Assembly: GCF_022919095.1 (NCBI RefSeq)
Contig: NZ_CP095073.1
Span: 3,472,001 to 3,536,000, forward strand
Source of the DNA: Halobacillus salinarum
GTDB lineage: Bacteria; Bacillota; Bacilli; Bacillales; Halobacillaceae
Reading direction: 5' to 3'
Length of the DNA: 64,000 nt
A program made the translations under genes and the position numbers. The notes below the pieces were generated by a model that did not search any database, had not been told where the DNA came from, and saw only the letters and a list, made by a program, of their open reading frames with translations. Shown piece after piece: positions 1 to 8,587 of this stretch. Every line of letters begins with the position of its first letter. Position 1 is the stretch's first letter.

Positions 1-2
1 GG

Positions 3-53
3 TATACTGTTTTATTTGATGGGGAAATTCTGCCCTATATCGATGACCATTAA
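3..53 (+). CDS. 3' end of an upstream gene (partial)
   Basis: Frame 3 from the window edge reads YTVLFDGEILPYIDDH and then stops at TAA. It looks like a genuine acidic protein C-terminus rather than random translation. The 5' part lies outside the window, so no function can be given. The next gene starts 20 bases downstream on the same strand, so the two could share a transcript. Confidence 0.3.
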   Translation, partial: YTVLFDGEILPYIDDH

Positions 54-72
54 TAAGTAAAGAAGGTATAAA

Positions 73-795
73 ATGCAAAGGACTCAACTTCTAGAAACTC
101 TCCAAATGCATAGAAACGAAATGACATCCGTTCGTCACTGGGATAATTATGCTCGAGAGAATGAGTTACCGAGCTCCTCTTCTCTCATTCGAACTTTTGG
201 TACTTGGAAACGGTTAAAAGAACTCTTATCAATAAATGACACTTCCACCTATAATAAGGAAGAATTATTGCAAATTGCTAAAAATCATCTGCGCCACTTT
301 ACTACCATTAAAGAATGGGATCGCTTTGCAAAAGAGAATTCGCTTCCGAAAGCAAAAGTTTATATATCTGTCTTTTCAAGCTGGACTCAAGTTAAAAAAG
401 AGTTAAATGTCACTCCTTATCAGAGAAAGAAGAAATATTCTTTAAATCAAATTGAAGAGATTATTAAGGTCCATAAACAACACTTAACTTCAAAAGAGAA
501 CTGGGATGCCTATGCCAAAGATCAGAAGCTTCCTTCTTATTTAACACTAATTCAATTTTATAAGTGGGAAGACATTAAAAGGCTAGCGAATCAACCTATA
601 CGGTATAACTACAGAAAAGAAGACCTGATGAAAATAGCAAAGCAGAATAAATTTGAATTCACTACCATGAACAATTGGAACAGGTACGCAAAAAAATACA
701 AACTTCCTTATGCCGCCACCTATGTAAGAAAATTTGGATCTTGGAGAAAAGCAAAACTTCAATGCATATATAGAAATCAAACAGAATCGAGGTGA
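73..795 (+). CDS. Protein of four homing-endonuclease-associated repeats
   Basis: The 240-residue protein consists almost entirely of four copies of a roughly 50-residue unit (about residues 6-50, 64-110, 125-170 and 180-232). Each copy has a conserved W-(D/N)-x-(Y/F)-A in the middle, an LP turn, and an F-(G/S/Y)-x-W near its end. This matches the homing-endonuclease-associated (HNH) repeat, a small helical unit thought to bind DNA and usually appended to HNH nucleases. No nuclease domain is present, so it is more likely a DNA-binding or architectural protein. It is basic and lies in AT-rich accessory DNA. The start follows an AAGAAGG ribosome binding site. A 36-residue membrane peptide follows 6 bases after the stop. 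Confidence 0.75.
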   Translation: MQRTQLLETLQMHRNEMTSVRHWDNYARENELPSSSSLIRTFGTWKRLKELLSINDTSTYNKEELLQIAKNHLRHFTTIKEWDRFAKENSLPKAKVYISVFSSWTQVKKELNVTPYQRKKKYSLNQIEEIIKVHKQHLTSKENWDAYAKDQKLPSYLTLIQFYKWEDIKRLANQPIRYNYRKEDLMKIAKQNKFEFTTMNNWNRYAKKYKLPYAATYVRKFGSWRKAKLQCIYRNQTESR

Positions 796-801
796 GAAAC
801 C

Positions 802-912
802 ATGTTATCTTTACTCTCTGAAAAGAAACTTCAAATATTGGATAAGATCGTAGTTATTCTAGCGATTTTCGTTACAGCAATAAGCATAGGATATCTCGTA
901 TTTAGCTCCTAA
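802..912 (+). CDS. Small single-pass membrane protein (36 aa)
   Basis: ATG at 802 follows a GAGGTGAG ribosome binding site that overlaps the end of the preceding gene. The peptide begins MLSLLSEKKLQILDK and continues with one hydrophobic segment (about residues 15-34), ending FSS. It is probably co-transcribed with the repeat protein upstream and the three-pass membrane protein downstream. Function unknown. It is called real because of the ribosome binding site, tight spacing and clean N-in charge pattern. Confidence 0.55.
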   Translation: MLSLLSEKKLQILDKIVVILAIFVTAISIGYLVFSS

Positions 913-964
913 CAATTTTACCTGTTTAGCATCCTAAAAATAATACAAAAGGAAGGTGTGTTAC

Positions 965-2059
965 ATGAATTCGTTGCTGCATTTAGCCGATTCTGCCCTA
1001 TCCTATTATAGGGGAAAACTTACTGGTTTCTGGGGCCTTGTAGGTATCTTAGGAGCATTACTAATTGCGTTTTCTTGGAAGGATGCAGTTTACCCCTCCC
1101 TAAAATTTGTTGGAATTGTAGATCTATTGGATAAATGGGGAGTTATCGCTCATGGTTCTCCAGAATTAACTGCATTTCGATTATTTATTTATGCTTTTGT
1201 ATTCTCTGTCACCTTTATGGTTATCGGAACGTTAATTGTATGTCTGTTTGTATATCTTACAGCTGCATCCCAAACAAGAGCAGGCAAAATATTTTTATAC
1301 GCTCTGTTTTACCTTTTATTTTCCCCACTCTTCACCTTATATGGCCTAATTAAGTTGGTCGAATGGGTCAAAGAAAAGAAATTTAAAAAGAATCATCCGG
1401 AGGAATATAAAGAGAAAAAAAGGTTAGAAAAAAACCAAGGGATTATAAATCTTTTGATATCCGGGGAGTGTGATGAAGGAGAAGATAATTTAATCACTCA
1501 CGAAGAAGCCTTCCAACGCTTAAATCGCTTACCTTCAATTCATGATCGTTCATACTTAATTGGAATTGGCTATGATAGAGAATGCTACCTTCTTCTTCCA
1601 AGGCCATTTGGAGTAAACATTTTAGGTACGTTAGATGAAATTCAAGTGGAACAAATTAATGTAGAGCAATACATCCCAAATCTTAATAGGTCAGATTATG
1701 GATTGCCAGTAATTGATGAACCAAACTTAATAGTTGTTTCTAAAGATAAAGAATTTTGGAAGAAAGATCGTTTTAGAAGTACACTAGATACAGTATTGGA
1801 TGATTTCGAATTTATTATAGACTGCTCTAAATTAAAGGATTTTCACACCTTTTTTAGCCGATTTTCTCAAAGTATGTCTAATCGACACTATGTACAATTA
1901 GTTCAAGATCATTACTTTAATGGAAAAAGAGAACTAATGGATAAATTTTCTCTTTCAGAATCTAAAGAACAGAGGGTTGGCATAGTTGAAGCTTTGAAAA
2001 GATACGACGTTGTCAATGAAGAAGCTATTCTACTTGTACGGGGAAACAATGAATATTAA
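965..2059 (+). CDS. Three-pass membrane protein with large cytoplasmic domain, unknown
   Basis: About 364 residues. The ATG at 965 is chosen because GGAAGGTG (951-958) sits 6 bases upstream; an in-frame GTG at 956 lies inside that ribosome binding site. Hydrophobic segments occur near residues 16-37, 67-97 and 105-128, followed by a charged lysine/glutamate stretch and about 225 soluble residues without a motif I recognise. The soluble part contains several D/E-rich segments but no nucleotide-binding or nuclease signature. It is the last gene of the short plus-strand cluster and is followed by a strong terminator-like hairpin. Function unknown. Confidence 0.75.
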   Translation: MNSLLHLADSALSYYRGKLTGFWGLVGILGALLIAFSWKDAVYPSLKFVGIVDLLDKWGVIAHGSPELTAFRLFIYAFVFSVTFMVIGTLIVCLFVYLTAASQTRAGKIFLYALFYLLFSPLFTLYGLIKLVEWVKEKKFKKNHPEEYKEKKRLEKNQGIINLLISGECDEGEDNLITHEEAFQRLNRLPSIHDRSYLIGIGYDRECYLLLPRPFGVNILGTLDEIQVEQINVEQYIPNLNRSDYGLPVIDEPNLIVVSKDKEFWKKDRFRSTLDTVLDDFEFIIDCSKLKDFHTFFSRFSQSMSNRHYVQLVQDHYFNGKRELMDKFSLSESKEQRVGIVEALKRYDVVNEEAILLVRGNNEY

Positions 2060-2119
2060 GATCTCACACGTAATTCATGATTCCACCTTTGATTCACCAT
2101 AGAATAAGATATACATATC

Positions 2120-2174
2120 ATAGTCATATTATATATAACGTATATATAATACGTATATAACCTATATATAACCC
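2120..2174. repeat. AT-rich imperfect tandem repeat
   Basis: Several degenerate copies of a TATATATAAC-like unit lie between the membrane-protein gene and the terminator hairpin. There is no coding potential. It may be a simple low-complexity spacer. Confidence 0.4.
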
Positions 2175-2184
2175 TTCTCTATAC

Positions 2185-2222
2185 AAAAGGAGGCAGTTCC
2201 AGACTTGGAACTGCCTCCTTTT
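2185..2222. terminator. Strong bidirectional terminator hairpin
   Basis: A 17-base arm at 2185-2201 (starting AAAAGGAGGCAG) pairs perfectly with 2206-2222 around a 4-base loop. T-rich flanks on either strand let it serve both the plus-strand gene ending at 2059 and the convergent minus-strand gene ending at 2273. Confidence 0.85.
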
Positions 2223-2272
2223 TATTATTTCTTATTTATGCAGAAAATTTTTCAATGGTTAAAGTCCTCCAT

Positions 2273-3571
2273 CTACTCTTCAAATTCCACCTCTTCTAAA
2301 CTGTATGGAGTTCGCGTTTTAAAGAATTTAGGAGGTAAATTTAAGTCCCTAACCCATGTGTCAAAATCACCTAACAATAGATGAGGGATTTTGGCACCTA
2401 CGATCTCATCTCTATCACTTTCACGAATGCAGAAGCCTACAATTTTACTTACCTTCCTTTTGAATCGTTGATTTTGAATGGCATCGGAAAGGTATTTTAT
2501 TCGATCTAAAATTTGGATATTATTCCGTTCTATAAACACAAACAATACCGTTTCAAAAGAGTTGTTTTTCTTATTTATAAGTTCATAAATTACATCAGCA
2601 TAGAATTCTTTTGGAACTTTATTAAAATAAATATCTGAATTGGCTACTTCCTTAAAAGTATATTCAAATAATGGGTGGATCTCATGTAACGCATACCTTG
2701 CAGCATCTAATTCAAGTTCATGAATGGGAATATTGCCGTATAAGGCGTAGTATCCTATTTCAGCTGCATCTTTTAGAAAGCTTACATATAGTTTAAAATT
2801 TGGCATATGTAGATTTCTTAGGTATAAAAATACTTTTTTCATATTGGCTAATCTCTTTACTCCATTGTTATTGTATATCCTTTGAGTCGGCATCGAATCA
2901 TCTAACAATGTGATAAGAACAGTTATATTCTTGTTGCTCATGCCCTGGGCAACTTCTATGTATTTTTTCACCTTCTCTAGCAACGTGCTCGTAGGTTCAT
3001 TTCCCGTATCTAATTCTATCATTAGAAAATTCTTATCTTTTTGGAGAATCCAATCTGGTAGAATTCTCATTTTCCTATTCTCAATAATATGGGAGTACTT
3101 ATCTGTCGGAAGAGAGATAATATTTTTCCTATCTAAAAAGATTCCCTTTGAATGAAGCAAAGTTTGTAAAACAACTTCTTGGGTGGCAATATAGTGATCA
3201 TAATTTTTAATGGAAAAGAATTGGCGGATATTAATGTTCTCCCATTGAGGCGATAAATATCCTTCTTCAATAAGGATTTTCACACCTTTTTTCCCAATCC
3301 TTACAATATTATATTCGTTTCCCCACCTTTGTTTAGCAGTTATATTTTTCGTCTCAATCACGTCTTTGTTATTCCACCTCCATAATTTCCCTCGAAAAGA
3401 ACTTGAAGATAAATTATGGTAATGAGAATAGTACAGATGTAATTGTCTAGATGTTAAAATCTTTTGCTTTGCTAAGAACGCGAGCATTTCTAACTCGAAA
3501 TTTGCCAGTTTCACTCCACTTCCGTTCTGCCCTAAGATAAAAAGATTTCTCTTGATTTCATTTTCACTCAA
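2273..3571 (-). CDS. Replication-relaxation family protein
   Basis: 432 residues. The N-terminal part (about residues 22-100) resembles a winged helix (ELEMLAFLAKQKILTSRQLH). The middle has ILPDWIL followed by FLMIELDTGNE, which fits the PD-(D/E)xK-like core of the replication-relaxation family (PF13814) of plasmids and integrative conjugative elements of Gram-positive bacteria. The molecular role of that family is not well defined; replication or mobilisation of mobile DNA is inferred. A good AAGGAGG ribosome binding site precedes the ATG. The 5' leader holds a long inverted repeat (3595-3645). The gene supports the view that this region is mobile-element DNA. Confidence 0.7.
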   Translation of the reverse strand: MSENEIKRNLFILGQNGSGVKLANFELEMLAFLAKQKILTSRQLHLYYSHYHNLSSSSFRGKLWRWNNKDVIETKNITAKQRWGNEYNIVRIGKKGVKILIEEGYLSPQWENINIRQFFSIKNYDHYIATQEVVLQTLLHSKGIFLDRKNIISLPTDKYSHIIENRKMRILPDWILQKDKNFLMIELDTGNEPTSTLLEKVKKYIEVAQGMSNKNITVLITLLDDSMPTQRIYNNNGVKRLANMKKVFLYLRNLHMPNFKLYVSFLKDAAEIGYYALYGNIPIHELELDAARYALHEIHPLFEYTFKEVANSDIYFNKVPKEFYADVIYELINKKNNSFETVLFVFIERNNIQILDRIKYLSDAIQNQRFKRKVSKIVGFCIRESDRDEIVGAKIPHLLLGDFDTWVRDLNLPPKFFKTRTPYSLEEVEFEE

Positions 3572-3594
3572 TTAATTTCCTCCTTACAAAGAAA

Positions 3595-3645
3595 ACACCC
3601 CGCAACAAAATAAAGCTATAACAAGCTTCTTTTATCGCGGGGTGT
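3595..3645 (-). promoter_or_regulatory. Long hairpin in the leader of the replication-relaxation gene
   Basis: ACACCCCGC at 3595-3603 pairs exactly with GCGGGGTGT at 3637-3645, with a second inner pairing (AAGCT/AGCTT). Read on the minus strand the stem is followed by TTTTCTTTG and then, within about 15 bases, by the ribosome binding site of the gene starting at 3571. It could act as an attenuator, or as a replication or nicking site on mobile DNA. The function is inferred only from structure and position. Confidence 0.5.
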
Positions 3646-3862
3646 CCCGTTGAAAATTATGTAATTGTTCTGATTAGTATGTATCATATCATAGTTTAAA
3701 TCTAAAGGAAATACGGTGCTGAGCTTTTTAAATGTTGGGTGTGCACCGGAATGTAGGACAGGTTTCGTAAAATGTCCTATGAAGGTAGAAAACACACTTC
3801 TACCGTATATTTGTTACTAAAATAATCAATGAAATAAACGATCTAACAGCTCTCTCATTCTC
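3646..3862. other. Intergenic AT-rich stretch
   Basis: No convincing open reading frame or RNA gene is visible. The hairpin leader of the neighbouring minus-strand gene lies at its left edge. Confidence 0.4.
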
Positions 3863-3964
3863 TTATGTTTCCAATGGTTCGATGGCTTTTCTCGAAATTT
3901 TGTCTTTATTGCATCGCGGAAAAGAACTATTCACTTTCTTTTCCTTTTTACTTTCATCACTCAT
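3863..3964 (-). CDS. Possible small protein (33 aa)
   Basis: ATG at 3964 is preceded by GAGGTGGGTT and encodes a lysine-rich peptide beginning MSDESKKEKKVNSSF and containing one cysteine. There is no hydrophobic segment and no recognised family. Support is limited to the ribosome binding site and an unbroken frame, so it may be spurious. Confidence 0.3.
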   Translation of the reverse strand: MSDESKKEKKVNSSFPRCNKDKISRKAIEPLET

Positions 3965-4101
3965 AACCCACCTCATCCTATAGAATAATCAATAATTTAA
4001 AGATGATCCTAAGAAAAAAAGGAATATCAACTAATTTTTTCTGACGAAGTACTTTTCTACTTTTTCTAACATGACCTCATGTTTTTTATCACGATGATAA
4101 A

Positions 4102-4275
4102 TTACAGGTCCTTTAGTTGATATTGCTGGTCGAGGGTATTTTTTGTTTGCTTGCCTTCCCCATGAAATTTATTACCGTAGTTAGACATCCTAGTGGATGA
4201 TCTTTTTTCTGGATTTTCAAGCAGCTTGTTCAATTTTGATACTAATCTTTCCTTAGCTTCTAGTGTAAGACCCAT
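4102..4275 (-). CDS. Small hypothetical protein (57 aa)
   Basis: The ATG at 4275 is preferred over the one at 4290 because GGAGGTGG lies between them at the right distance. The peptide starts MGLTLEAKERLVSKLNKLL, an amphipathic helix, and has a polar tail. It resembles small plasmid- or ICE-encoded proteins in character, but I do not recognise a family. Confidence 0.5.
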   Translation of the reverse strand: MGLTLEAKERLVSKLNKLLENPEKRSSTRMSNYGNKFHGEGKQTKNTLDQQYQLKDL

Positions 4276-4416
4276 CGAAGCCACCTCCATACTTTAATTT
4301 TAACATATACCTAATTTTGTCTAGACATAAAAAGAATATATTTTTCTAAAATCAAATGAAATTGAGAGCATATCTTTATATGAGATATAAGCCCTCGAAA
4401 TGTACACTCACTATTC

Positions 4417-4980
4417 TTAGTTTTTATTCAACCTTTCCAATCCTGTGTCGTTTTCAGTAACCTCAATATTCATACTCCCCAGTAATCTTTTATTTTTACT
4501 AATTTTCAATTTCCATGTTCCTACATTCGGAAATTCAACTTTACTTGTAATAAAGCCAACTGGCTTTTCAGCAATACCACTAGTACCATTTAACTTTATA
4601 ACTCCTGATTTTTCACTTGGAGGCGTTTCTATCTTACCATTCTTAAGAGCTTTAATTGTTTTCTCCAATACAATTTCTTTTTCTGAAGCTAAATGTTCTA
4701 GCTTTATTTTTACATCTTTTCCTGTATATTCTTCTTCATTTCCCCAAAAGTACAGATAAATAGGTACAGAATCATTAGTTGTTGTAGGCACATTAATCAT
4801 TCCAAAACGATGCGGAACTCCCACAAACTTACTAATATAATAAACACCGTTACTTTTATCAGTAACCATAAACGGTCTTACTCCTTCATTCCCTTTACCT
4901 TTTACACTACCAACTTCCTTAGCATTAAAGCAGCCTGCCATTAACACCACAGTGATGAAAAGGATAAAATATCTCTTCAT
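4417..4980 (-). CDS. Lipoprotein of unknown function
   Basis: Start placed at 4980, where ATG follows AGGAGGTTAGT and opens a lipoprotein signal (MKRYFILFITVVLMAGC) with the lipidated cysteine in an LMAGC lipobox. The longer upstream frame has no ribosome binding site. The mature part (about 170 residues) is predicted to be extracellular, attached to the membrane, and looks beta-rich. No catalytic motif is recognised. It stands alone on the minus strand. Confidence 0.7.
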   Translation of the reverse strand: MKRYFILFITVVLMAGCFNAKEVGSVKGKGNEGVRPFMVTDKSNGVYYISKFVGVPHRFGMINVPTTTNDSVPIYLYFWGNEEEYTGKDVKIKLEHLASEKEIVLEKTIKALKNGKIETPPSEKSGVIKLNGTSGIAEKPVGFITSKVEFPNVGTWKLKISKNKRLLGSMNIEVTENDTGLERLNKN

Positions 4981-5157
4981 ACTAACCTCCTGTAATGACT
5001 TTTTTCTTTTACTATACCTTATTTCACACAAAAAATCCTTTTTTTGGGATTTAGGGTGCTTACGTCTTATATATGTTTTACTTTTCATTAGATTCACGAT
5101 AATTATGTTTATAATTAACAGGATCGCATAATTTACCGAAATACGGTATATTACCTT

Positions 5158-5838
5158 TTATATTTCCTTGATAATATTTCCAAAGTTATCAAATGTACAT
5201 TGGTTATCAGTAACCTTCTCAATAACTTTCACCAACTGGTGTCCGTTAATTAGTTCAATTGGTTTATCGAACGTATAATTTCTTGCTTGAGAAGTAAATT
5301 CTCCTGTAGTAATGAAAAAGCCCCTTTCGGCTTTACAATCCAATACTGCACTGTGGAATTGTTGTATCTTTGGTCTTGTCACTTTTGTTTTATCATACCG
5401 TTTGCATTCCACAATCGCACTGTACTCCCCTTTCCTCAACTCAATATCTTTTCCACCGTCTCCTGTTGCCTTTGTTACTTGCGCATCGTAGCCCATTTGC
5501 GTAAACAAATCACAAATAAAGTATTCAAAGTCTAACGGTTTCATTCTCTTTAATTGTGTAAGAGTACCTTGCCTTCTCAATAAAAGTTTTCTCTTAGCAG
5601 CTTCTTCTTCAGCTTTAAGTTTATTAATCTTCTCTTCTTTTGATTTTTTGTGCATTCGAACCACATGAATCACCATGATTATAGTTATGCTAATAGTTGC
5701 AATCGTCACCCAAGCTATTCCAGATAATGATGCAAGCCAAGCAAAGAGCATTTCAATTATCATAATTAAATACAAAAACCCTGCAAGAAATAATAATATT
5801 GGAAAATAACCAAACGATATGGATCGTTTTCGTCCCAA
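5158..5838 (-). CDS. Membrane-anchored Mrr-like restriction endonuclease
   Basis: 226 residues if it starts at TTG 5838, which has GAGGTG 6 bases upstream; an alternative TTG at 5868 lacks a ribosome binding site. Two hydrophobic segments occupy the N-terminus, followed by a charged coiled-coil linker and a C-terminal Mrr/restriction_endonuc_cat domain. The PD-(D/E)xK residues are visible as GDGGKDI (Asp about 131) and VECKRY (Glu 144, Lys 146). Mrr-type enzymes cut modified or foreign DNA; membrane-tethered versions are common in Firmicutes and their targets are mostly unknown. Substrate not inferable. Confidence 0.8.
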   Translation of the reverse strand: MGRKRSISFGYFPILLFLAGFLYLIMIIEMLFAWLASLSGIAWVTIATISITIIMVIHVVRMHKKSKEEKINKLKAEEEAAKRKLLLRRQGTLTQLKRMKPLDFEYFICDLFTQMGYDAQVTKATGDGGKDIELRKGEYSAIVECKRYDKTKVTRPKIQQFHSAVLDCKAERGFFITTGEFTSQARNYTFDKPIELINGHQLVKVIEKVTDNQCTFDNFGNIIKEI

Positions 5839-5910
5839 TTGAATCACCTCAATATCAGTATGTTCCAAAAGGGAAATAAAATAAGAAGGGAATATACAAT
5901 TTTGATAAAA

Positions 5911-5939
5911 AAAGGGAACTCCTTAATGAAGTTCCCTTT
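5911..5939 (-). terminator. Intrinsic terminator
   Basis: AAAGGGAACT at 5911-5920 pairs with AGTTCCCTTT at 5930-5939. On the minus strand a long T run follows, so it terminates the small gene ending at 5975 before the nuclease gene. Confidence 0.8.
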
Positions 5940-5974
5940 GAAATATTTAAATGATTCGACTGCTTGTTAGATTT

Positions 5975-6160
5975 TTATGTCCGCGGATGAAATTCAGAAC
6001 CATCACCTAAAACACCTAAATACAAAGAAATAATTGCAAGAAGTAGAACAACAATAGCGATCACAATGAGGAAAATATGTGTATTATTATTCTGTCTTTT
6101 TTTCTTAATCTCCATTCGGTATTTCTGTTGAATTTTTTTCTTATGCTTGTCATTTTCCAT
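5975..6160 (-). CDS. Small single-pass membrane protein (61 aa)
   Basis: ATG at 6160 follows GGGAGGTAACT. The first 27 residues are very lysine-rich, followed by one membrane segment (about residues 29-50, FLIVIAIVVLLLAIISLYLG) and a short outside tail. Function unknown. It is separated from the nuclease gene downstream by a terminator. Confidence 0.6.
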   Translation of the reverse strand: MENDKHKKKIQQKYRMEIKKKRQNNNTHIFLIVIAIVVLLLAIISLYLGVLGDGSEFHPRT

Positions 6161-6193
6161 AGTTACCTCCCATCGAGAAGTTATACATGCTAA

Positions 6194-6266
6194 ACGCCCT
6201 TCTAGAAAGTGCGTTTAAAGGTTATCAAATGTGGTTCAGTTCATAGATAACTTATATGAAGGGCGT
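6194..6266. repeat. Long inverted repeat with inner stem
   Basis: ACGCCCTTC (6194-6202) pairs with GAAGGGCGT (6258-6266), and an inner TTATC/GATAA pair lies within the loop. It sits between two minus-strand genes, upstream of the small membrane protein. No T run follows on either strand, so it is not an ordinary terminator. Confidence 0.5.
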
Positions 6267-6338
6267 CTCGAAGTGATTCTTAGAGCATTGCACCTTAAAA
6301 CAAAGAGAGGTTATTTCTAGTTGAAAATTCTTGCTAGT

Positions 6339-7220
6339 TTAACTCTTATACTTCTTATCAAGAATATATTCAGTAAAATCTCCTATTTTTTCATATAGAT
6401 TTTTTTTCTTTGGAAAAATCATAAATATCTTCCGATTAGGAATTTTATTAATCCCTTCCATTGAAATTTGAGTTAGTGCTCCGTTTATAAGGTGATTCTT
6501 CGCAATGCTTTTAAGCATAAAACCGATTCCTTCTCCATCCAAAAGTAAACGTAAAGCTAATCCTGAATGATCCACTCTGTATTTAACATTCTCATGCTCT
6601 CCTATGTTGTCCCTAAACCATTCAGAAAACTCATTTCCCCAATTATAGTGAATATAAGGGAGTTCTAATAAATCTTGTTGTTTTATCCTTCCCAGTTTCT
6701 CAGCTACTCCCGGATTTCCACAAAGTAATATTTCGTCTTCCCCTATTTCCTTAAAATGAATAGTTGGAGAATGTGGCTGTTGATAGACAAAACCGACATC
6801 TATTAAGCCGTATAAAATTTTCTCAATCAATTCACTAGAATGTCCTGTAATTAATCGAATCGCAGTATCTGGATTAATTCCCTTAAATTGTTGGATATTA
6901 TTAAATATTGGAGTATCCCATATAGAGTTTAGCCCCCCAATAACAAGTCGTCTTCTATAAGTAGGTTGAATTCTTGCAAGTTCCACCCCTTCATTTATAA
7001 GATTTAATGCCTGTTCTGCGTAATTGTAAAAAGCTTTTCCGGTTTCCGTTATTTCTACGTTTCTTGTTCCTCTCACAAATAACTTTTTCCCTACTTCCTC
7101 TTCTAATTGTTTTATCCTTATTGTAATTGTAGATTGTACAACGTTCATAGTTTCAGAGGTACGAGTAAAATTTTTCGTTCTAGCTAAAGTAATAAAAGTT
7201 TCTAATTGTTCGGTATTCAT
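6339..7220 (-). CDS. LysR-family transcriptional regulator
   Basis: 293 residues, typical for the family. The N-terminal winged helix (about residues 1-60) begins MNTEQLETFITLARTKNFT; a periplasmic-binding-like effector domain follows (about 90-290). It is divergent from an MFS transporter gene 100 bases away, the classic arrangement in which the regulator controls the neighbouring promoter. A 15-bp palindrome lies in the shared intergenic region. AGGAGGAAAT precedes the ATG. The effector cannot be deduced. Confidence 0.9.
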   Translation of the reverse strand: MNTEQLETFITLARTKNFTRTSETMNVVQSTITIRIKQLEEEVGKKLFVRGTRNVEITETGKAFYNYAEQALNLINEGVELARIQPTYRRRLVIGGLNSIWDTPIFNNIQQFKGINPDTAIRLITGHSSELIEKILYGLIDVGFVYQQPHSPTIHFKEIGEDEILLCGNPGVAEKLGRIKQQDLLELPYIHYNWGNEFSEWFRDNIGEHENVKYRVDHSGLALRLLLDGEGIGFMLKSIAKNHLINGALTQISMEGINKIPNRKIFMIFPKKKNLYEKIGDFTEYILDKKYKS

Positions 7221-7270
7221 ATTTCCTCCTATTTATTTAACATTTAAATAGATATTATCATAATAATTCG

Positions 7271-7285
7271 TTTCTAAAATAGAAA
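7271..7285. promoter_or_regulatory. Palindromic candidate LysR operator
   Basis: TTTCTAAAATAGAAA is a perfect palindrome midway between the divergent lysR-type gene and MFS gene, and it contains a T-N11-A spacing typical of LysR boxes. Assignment to this regulator is inferred from position. Confidence 0.5.
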
Positions 7286-7320
7286 TTCCTCCTTTACACT
7301 TTTTCACAGGAGGTATATTA

Positions 7321-8466
7321 ATGAATAAACAGGTATTTATTATTGCAGCGTTAATATTTTTACTATCTACCGGTGGTTACATCGCTATGCCAATGTTTCC
7401 CGTTCTGACTGATGTCCATAGTATTACATTATTTCAAGCGAGTTGTTTAACCGGTGTATATATTTTCACACAAAAAATCACACCTATAGCCTTTGGCGCA
7501 GCAGGTGATCTATTTGGTTACAAAAAAATAAGCTCAATAGGTGAACTCATTAGAGGAATAGGCTTTTTATCTCTAGGGGTAACAGGGAATTTTATAGCTT
7601 TATCTATCTCTGCAGGTATTGCGGGGATCGGGGGTGGTTTAGCTGGACCATCTTTGCAAGCCCTTTTAATGAGTTCAGGAACCCCCTCTGAACGACCGAA
7701 ATTATCTTCTTTAAGAAGTAGTGCTACCAAAACTGGACTTCTTGTAGGTCCATTACTTGCTAGTGTTGTCATTTGGACAGGTTCAATAAATGTAATTTTT
7801 ATCACTGCTGGAGTTCTATATTTATTAGGAAGTATAGGTTTAATTACTTTAATAAAAGGAACTTCCCCCCAATCTCCCATCCATAAGGGGAAAGCATTCC
7901 TAGATTTTAAACAGGCTTTTCAGAATAAAAGATTTATGAGATTAATTATTTTTATGGTTTTATATTATATTTTGTTTGCCCAACTCTTTGTTTCATTACC
8001 TGACTACACAAAACAATTTACCAATCATATACAAATACTCTTTCTCATTAACGGAATAACAGGAGTTATTTTACAGTATCCTGTTGGAATTTGGTTATCT
8101 AAGACAAAAAACAGACAAATATTTGTCTTAATAGGCGTTGTTTCTTTTATATTTTGCTTTTCTATTATAGGTCTATTTCATACGTTTACTGCTTTAATCT
8201 TGGGAGTTTTTGTATTAACCATTGGGCAAATGATCATTGTTCCAATTATAGATACATCTATATCAAATTATGCAGATAATAGTGGAAATATGGGGATTTA
8301 CTTTGGAATTAGTAAAATTTCCGATGGATTAGGGAGACCCATCGGCAGTATGTTAGGAGGTATTCTGCTTCAGAATACACCAAGCATGGTTACTTGGTAT
8401 GTTTTTTCAGCGGTGGGAGTAGTAATGTTCATTTATCATGTTATATTTTTACAAAAAGCAATTTAG
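7321..8466 (+). CDS. MFS transporter, drug:H+ antiporter type
   Basis: 381 residues with about 12 hydrophobic segments. A GDLFGYKKI-type loop between helices 2 and 3 matches the major facilitator motif A region. GPLLASVV in helix 5 resembles the antiporter motif C of the DHA1 branch. AGGAGG lies 8 bases before the ATG. Regulation by the divergent LysR protein is likely. The substrate is unknown; export of a small toxic compound is the usual role of such pairs. Confidence 0.85.
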   Translation: MNKQVFIIAALIFLLSTGGYIAMPMFPVLTDVHSITLFQASCLTGVYIFTQKITPIAFGAAGDLFGYKKISSIGELIRGIGFLSLGVTGNFIALSISAGIAGIGGGLAGPSLQALLMSSGTPSERPKLSSLRSSATKTGLLVGPLLASVVIWTGSINVIFITAGVLYLLGSIGLITLIKGTSPQSPIHKGKAFLDFKQAFQNKRFMRLIIFMVLYYILFAQLFVSLPDYTKQFTNHIQILFLINGITGVILQYPVGIWLSKTKNRQIFVLIGVVSFIFCFSIIGLFHTFTALILGVFVLTIGQMIIVPIIDTSISNYADNSGNMGIYFGISKISDGLGRPIGSMLGGILLQNTPSMVTWYVFSAVGVVMFIYHVIFLQKAI

Positions 8467-8587
8467 AAAAATGTTTTATGATTGATTCATTATTAAATTA
8501 ATACAAACTAAAATTTTTAATATTAAAGAATATATTTTGAAACCTGCGAGTGGAGTTATGAGTCGTAATAAAAAGGAGGGGAAAAGG

